DNA from: UBA9865 sp035647835
Lineage (GTDB): Bacteria > Bacillota > Dethiobacteria > Dethiobacterales > Dethiobacteraceae
Length of the DNA stretch: 9,255 nt
NCBI GenBank assembly: GCA_035647835.1
Contig: DASRMS010000181.1
Span: forward strand, 1 to 9,255
Direction of reading: 5' to 3'
Part shown: positions 6,343-9,255 of the stretch, one piece after another
Layout: every line of letters begins with the position of its first letter
Position numbering within the stretch: position 1 is the first letter of the stretch
The notes under the pieces: model-generated
The model's database searches: none
What the model saw: the letters and a program-made list of their open reading frames with translations, nothing else
What the model was told of the DNA's origin: nothing
Made by a program: the position numbers and the translations under genes

Positions 6343-6351
6343 ATTATACCA
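6343..6351 (-). promoter_or_regulatory. Extended -10 promoter of the sortase gene
   Basis: TGGTATAAT on the minus strand is a perfect extended -10 (TGnTATAAT). The -35 region is weak (TTCATA at 19 bases), as is common for extended -10 promoters. The predicted start near 6336 gives a leader of about 32 bases. It lies downstream of the surface-protein terminator, so the sortase can be expressed independently. Confidence 0.65.
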
Positions 6352-6427
6352 TAAGTAGCTGCAGGTATATGAAGATTAATTTATCATTTTGATATTATCT
6401 GCCATTTTTACGTTAGTCCTACTGACG

Positions 6428-6459
6428 AAAAAGCAGGAACCCTTGAGCAGGGTTCCTGC
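6428..6459 (-). terminator. Intrinsic terminator of the surface-protein gene
   Basis: A perfect 10-bp stem GCAGGAACCC (6433-6442)/GGGTTCCTGC (6450-6459) with a 7-base loop. On the minus strand it is followed by TTTTTC. It begins about 10 bases after the surface-protein stop codon. Confidence 0.9.
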
Positions 6460-6468
6460 GAATTTGTT

Positions 6469-8955
6469 TTATTTGCGCTTCCGGCGCAGTGTCCAGCCGC
6501 TTGTTGTGACTAGGAAGCCGAAGCCAAGCATCCATAGATCAGCAGCATTAGTTTTCGGCAATTCTTTTTCTTTTTCATCTTCATCCTTATCCTCATCATT
6601 ACCACTGGGATCTTCTGGTTCAACAATTATTTCCTCTAATTTTTCGTTAGTGAACGTAATAGTTGAATTTTCATCGGCTTTAATTTCTACGATCTGGGCA
6701 GCAATATCTTGGACATAGTCCTCAGGAATCCTAATTTCCTTAATTGTGTAGCTGCCAGCAAGCAGGGTAATAGCCTTCTTGCCATTACCATTAATCGTCA
6801 CGGTCTGTTCTTTTTTGGTATTGTTATCGGTAATAACAAAGGTGAACAGCCCCTCATCTGCAGTCAGCAGTTCATCGTCTCCATCGATTACCCGCTTGTT
6901 AATGGTCAGCGTACCTTCCTCACCATCGCCACCGGCTGGTGGTGGGTCAATGATGATTTCCTCTAATTTTTCGTTAGTGAAAGTAACAGTTGAGTTTTCA
7001 TCGGCTTTAATTTCTACGGTCTGGGCAGCAATATCTTGGACATAGTCCTCAGGTATCCTAATTTCCTTAATTGTGTAGCTGCCAGCAAGCAGGGTAATGA
7101 TCTCCTTGCCATTGCCTTCAATCTTTACGTTTTGTACTTCTTTAGTATCATTGTTGGTCAGGACAAAGGCGAACAGTCCATCATCTTCGTCCAGCACACT
7201 ACCGTCCCTGTCAACTACCCGTTTGGTTAGTGTTAATGCGCCGTTTGTTTCTTCTATTTCATCAAGCAGGGTATTGTTAAATGTAAGACAATGCTCTTCA
7301 CCGGCTATAATGCTAACTTCTTGAGCCTCTACTTCATGTTCGTATCCATCAGGGATATTTACTTCTTTGACCAAGTAATCTCCTGCAGGGAGCTCTACTG
7401 TGTTCGAACTGCCAGCGTTTACAGTTACCTCTTGCTGAACAGGGGTGCTAGACATTGGTCTGACTGCTGCAGGTGATATCGCAAACTGAAATGCTGTGTT
7501 GTCATCCTCCTGTACAGCACCTTCGCTATCTCTAACTACTTTGGTAATGGTCAGGGTGCCCGTGGTTATTGGTTCTGCTTTTAACTTGTTGGTAAAAGTA
7601 AGACTCTTGCTGTAACCATTTTCTATGATCACAAATTGTGCTTCCACATCATTTTCGTATGCTTCAGGGATGTTTTCTTCTGCAATGCTGAATTCTCCGG
7701 CAGGAAGATTAATGGTTTCCGAGCTACCGCCCTTGACAGTAATACTCGACGGCGAGGCAGAGGAGCGGAAAATGGGCGTAATGCTAAAGGTAAATTCTGT
7801 GTCGTCATTAATCTCTTCGTTGAAACTGTTTACTACAGTTTTATTAATCGTCAGAGTGCCCGTGGTTGGTGGTTCTGCTTTTAACTTATTGGTAAAGGTA
7901 ACTGCAGCAGTACCCCCGGAGGCAAGTGTAGCTGTTTGTACAGATACATCTTGCTCAAATTCCTCGGGAATGTTTGTTTCCGTAACTGTGTAATCTCCAG
8001 CAGGAAGTGTAAGGTCTGTGGAGCCATTGCCTATGATTGTTGGTGTTTGTACCGATTCACCTTCACCATTAAGTACCGCGAAGGTAAATTCAGTTGTATC
8101 ATCCTCTATTAAGTTGCCGTCACTAGCTTCGACTCTTTTTTCAATTGTCAGCGTACCCTCACTTGGTGGTACCACATCTTTGCGATTAATAAATATAACT
8201 AGTGTGGTTAAATGTTCTTTAACCTTTACTACTTTTGTTGATTTAAATGGTTTATAGCCTTCAGGGATGTTTATTTCCTTAATCGTATAAGTACCGGCGG
8301 GTACTTTTTTGATGTCACGCCCATTGCCCCTGATGGTGAAAATTTGTTGTTCCTGGGTAGAGCTGATGCTGAAAGTTTGTTGTTCCTGGGTAGCCTGATT
8401 GGTAGCAACAAAAGTGAATTCTTCTTTATTTCTCCAGTCGATATGCCCTCTACTATTTAGCACAACATTTTTGACAAGCAGAAAACCTTTTCCGCTTTCA
8501 ATTTGTGTATCGTAGATGAAGGTCACATGACTGAGACCATAAACTTTGCCTGAACTTGGATTCATTGGTGCATGCAAGCCAGTATCGCTCTCTTTGTTTG
8601 GGTTATACCGATAGACGTTTGCGCAATTTCCACCTTTAACAATAATCGCTTTTACGGGAATATTAGCTGTCCAATCAAAGTGGTTACCGTTGGCGTTTGT
8701 AATTTTTACAATTAAAGTGCCATGCTCATCATAATAGGTACCATTTTGCGGTGCAGCATCAATCTTATAACTATTACCGCTTATCCCCAGATTATCAGCA
8801 TCCGGGTTCCCATCTACATACTCAGGGCGAACACCTTTACCGCTGGCTTCCCCTGGATTTCCACCTCCACCTTCAGCAACTGCGGAACCGACTAGAGTTA
8901 AGAGCATCGTTAAGATTAGGAAGATTGCTAGGAGTTTTCTTTTTACATCTTTCAT
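6469..8955 (-). CDS. Sortase-anchored multi-domain surface protein with six SpaA/CnaB-like modules
   Basis: 828 residues from the ATG at 8955, which has AGGAGG nine bases upstream and begins a clean signal peptide (KRK, hydrophobic 8-22, cleavage likely after AVA27). A unique N-terminal domain (about 30-155) contains IIVKGGNCANVYRYNP and TGLHAP...YGLSHVTF. Six prealbumin-like modules follow (about 155-258, 266-357, 366-457, 466-561, 572-661, 681-770). Each has a first-strand Lys, a Glu in the AG-x-Y-T-x-x-E motif, and an Asn in the closing FTN strand: K162/E227/N257, K273/E326/N356, K372/E426/N456, K472/E531/N561, K578/E631/N661, K687/E740/N770. These are the residues of CnaB-type intramolecular isopeptide bonds. 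An acidic linker (783-798) leads to LPKTN (799-803), a hydrophobic stretch (about 807-823) and RRKRK, a wall-sorting signal. The likely role is an adhesin or pilin-like stalk, anchored by the neighbouring sortase. The ligand is unknown. An upstream GTG at 9042 was rejected. Confidence 0.92.
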   Translation of the reverse strand: MKDVKRKLLAIFLILTMLLTLVGSAVAEGGGGNPGEASGKGVRPEYVDGNPDADNLGISGNSYKIDAAPQNGTYYDEHGTLIVKITNANGNHFDWTANIPVKAIIVKGGNCANVYRYNPNKESDTGLHAPMNPSSGKVYGLSHVTFIYDTQIESGKGFLLVKNVVLNSRGHIDWRNKEEFTFVATNQATQEQQTFSISSTQEQQIFTIRGNGRDIKKVPAGTYTIKEINIPEGYKPFKSTKVVKVKEHLTTLVIFINRKDVVPPSEGTLTIEKRVEASDGNLIEDDTTEFTFAVLNGEGESVQTPTIIGNGSTDLTLPAGDYTVTETNIPEEFEQDVSVQTATLASGGTAAVTFTNKLKAEPPTTGTLTINKTVVNSFNEEINDDTEFTFSITPIFRSSASPSSITVKGGSSETINLPAGEFSIAEENIPEAYENDVEAQFVIIENGYSKSLTFTNKLKAEPITTGTLTITKVVRDSEGAVQEDDNTAFQFAISPAAVRPMSSTPVQQEVTVNAGSSNTVELPAGDYLVKEVNIPDGYEHEVEAQEVSIIAGEEHCLTFNNTLLDEIEETNGALTLTKRVVDRDGSVLDEDDGLFAFVLTNNDTKEVQNVKIEGNGKEIITLLAGSYTIKEIRIPEDYVQDIAAQTVEIKADENSTVTFTNEKLEEIIIDPPPAGGDGEEGTLTINKRVIDGDDELLTADEGLFTFVITDNNTKKEQTVTINGNGKKAITLLAGSYTIKEIRIPEDYVQDIAAQIVEIKADENSTITFTNEKLEEIIVEPEDPSGNDEDKDEDEKEKELPKTNAADLWMLGFGFLVTTSGWTLRRKRK
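6547..6561 (-). other. LPKTN sorting motif of the surface protein
   Basis: Encodes Leu-Pro-Lys-Thr-Asn, followed by AAD, a hydrophobic helix and a basic tail. Position and context are those of an LPXTG signal, but the fifth residue is Asn instead of Gly. Confidence 0.85.
6629..6771 (-). repeat. Direct repeat copy A (module 6 of surface protein)
   Basis: 143 bp that match 6956-7098 with 5 substitutions by eye, at an offset of 327 bp (109 codons). It encodes the AGSYTIKEIRIPEDYVQD to FTNEKLEEII end of the last module. The rest of the module is similar only at lower identity. Confidence 0.9.
6956..7098 (-). repeat. Direct repeat copy B (module 5 of surface protein)
   Basis: Partner of 6629-6771 in the same orientation. 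Near-identity over 143 bp against clear divergence elsewhere between modules points to a recent in-frame duplication or gene conversion. Confidence 0.9.
7571..7900 (-). repeat. Older 300-bp-spaced module repeat
   Basis: A conserved junction starting at 7571 (GGTTCTGCTTTTAACTT on the plus strand) recurs at 7871, exactly 300 bp (100 codons) apart, with few changes across about 30 bases. It encodes the FTNKLKAEP linker between modules 2/3 and 3/4. Flanking module bodies have diverged, so this duplication is older than the 327-bp one. Confidence 0.75.
8338..8393 (-). repeat. 33-bp in-frame tandem repeat in the first module
   Basis: TTTGTTGTTCCTGGGTAG occurs at 8343-8360 and 8376-8393, 33 bp apart, within about 1.7 near-identical units. 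It encodes the doubled peptide TQEQQTFSI / TQEQQIFTI around residues 189-208, adding 11 residues to this module. Confidence 0.8.
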
Positions 8956-8977
8956 CTTATTAAACCTCCTTTTTTTA

Positions 8978-9014
8978 CCCTGGCCCCCTGCTCCCCCCAA
9001 GCAACATGCCAGAG
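8978..9014 (-). promoter_or_regulatory. G-rich leader hairpin before the surface-protein gene
   Basis: In the minus-strand transcript, CTCTGGC pairs with GCCAGGG (7 bp, one G-U), a 3x3 internal loop follows, then TTGCT pairs with AGCAG below an apical run of G's. It ends eight bases before the AGGAGG site. There is no U-tract, so it is not a terminator. The rest of 9015-9131 is AT-rich with only weak promoter-like boxes (TTGACA 9044-9049 with TTCAAT at 19 bases). Confidence 0.5.
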
Positions 9015-9131
9015 TCAGATTGAACCGATTTCTTTCTTTCACCTGTCAAAAATTAAGAATTAATGAGTTATCGTACAGAAATTGTTGTAATTTGTGCGGA
9101 TAAGTATTGTAAATCGTCAATTTTTGGCAAT

Positions 9132-9162
9132 AAAAAAGCACACGGGTGTAAAACCCGTGTGC
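9132..9162 (-). terminator. Intrinsic terminator of the gene at the right edge
   Basis: A perfect 10-bp stem GCACACGGGT (9138-9147)/ACCCGTGTGC (9153-9162), loop GTAAA, followed on the minus strand by six T's. It shows that a minus-strand transcript enters from beyond the window. Confidence 0.9.
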
Positions 9163-9175
9163 AGCCGGTATCACT

Positions 9176-9255
9176 CTATCTCCCACGCCTCATAAGTGAC
9201 CTGATCACGAAGCGGTGTTCATTGAATCCGCACACTACAGCAACAGTTATTGCTA
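9176..9255 (-). CDS. C-terminal end of an unidentified protein (partial)
   Basis: One minus-strand frame is open from the window edge to TAG at 9176-9178, giving 25 residues ending NEHRFVIRSLMRRGR. The stop lies 13 bases before a strong minus-strand terminator, which supports a real gene end; the other two minus frames have early stops. Too little is visible to name a family. Confidence 0.4.
   Translation of the reverse strand, partial: AITVAVVCGFNEHRFVIRSLMRRGR

Noticed and set aside
6629..7098. CRISPR array or transposon repeats
   Set aside because: The repeats are 143 bp, in frame inside a coding module, with a protein-level explanation and no spacer pattern or inverted ends.
6709..8257. 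Several plus-strand frames, some repeating the same peptide
   Set aside because: They are antisense shadows of the repeated modules of the surface protein and have no ribosome sites of their own.
8956..9042. N-terminal extension of the surface protein from GTG 9042
   Set aside because: No ribosome site precedes it, and the extension would place 29 residues before a clear signal peptide. ATG 8955 has AGGAGG at nine bases.
8956..9131. Second c-di-GMP riboswitch (class I or II) before the surface protein
   Set aside because: None of the conserved GEMM core (GGACGCAAAGCC) or class II signatures are present, only a G-rich hairpin without a U-tract.

Overview
The window looks like chromosomal DNA of an anaerobic Gram-positive bacterium of the Firmicutes/Clostridia type, with moderate GC. 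A sortase and a sortase-anchored surface protein imply a Gram-positive wall. A class I hybrid cluster protein fits an anaerobe, and a lipoprotein c-type cytochrome fits a respiring or metal/sulfur-reducing member of the group. The species cannot be named from the sequence.

Left part (1-3414): the C-terminal two thirds of a hydantoinase/oxoprolinase-family ATP-binding protein (+) runs into a shared bidirectional terminator, facing a convergent class I hybrid cluster protein gene (hcp, -). The hcp upstream region carries a CRP/FNR-type dyad (GTGA-N6-TCAC) placed about -42 from a TACAAT box. A second, unrelated dyad (GCTTTTGT-N7-ACAAAAGC) sits at almost the same distance from a downstream TATAAT box. 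Next comes a small monoheme cytochrome c lipoprotein gene (-) with its own terminator.

Middle (3736-5683): a 445-base gap between divergent genes holds a cyclic di-GMP class I (GEMM-I) riboswitch followed by a strong intrinsic terminator. Only 41 bases beyond the terminator starts the gene it must control: a membrane-anchored protein with a coiled coil, a long Thr/Pro/Lys/Ala-rich linker, an Ig-like region and a C-terminal transglutaminase-like cysteine-peptidase fold with an intact Cys/His/Asp triad.

Right part (5684-9175): a sortase gene (-) with its own extended -10 promoter lies downstream of a large secreted surface protein gene (-, 828 aa). That protein has a signal peptide, a unique N-terminal domain, six SpaA/CnaB-like modules that each keep a Lys-Glu-Asn isopeptide triad, an acidic linker, and an unusual LPKTN sorting signal with a hydrophobic/basic tail. 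The last two modules were duplicated recently: 143 bp repeat with 5 mismatches at an offset of 327 bp. At the right edge is the end of another minus-strand gene plus its terminator.

Working idea: 3990-9014 is a cell-surface module. Cyclic di-GMP would switch, by transcription termination, a surface transglutaminase-like enzyme that could process or cross-link a sortase-anchored adhesin encoded next door. Adjacency and families support this. The enzyme-substrate link is inference.
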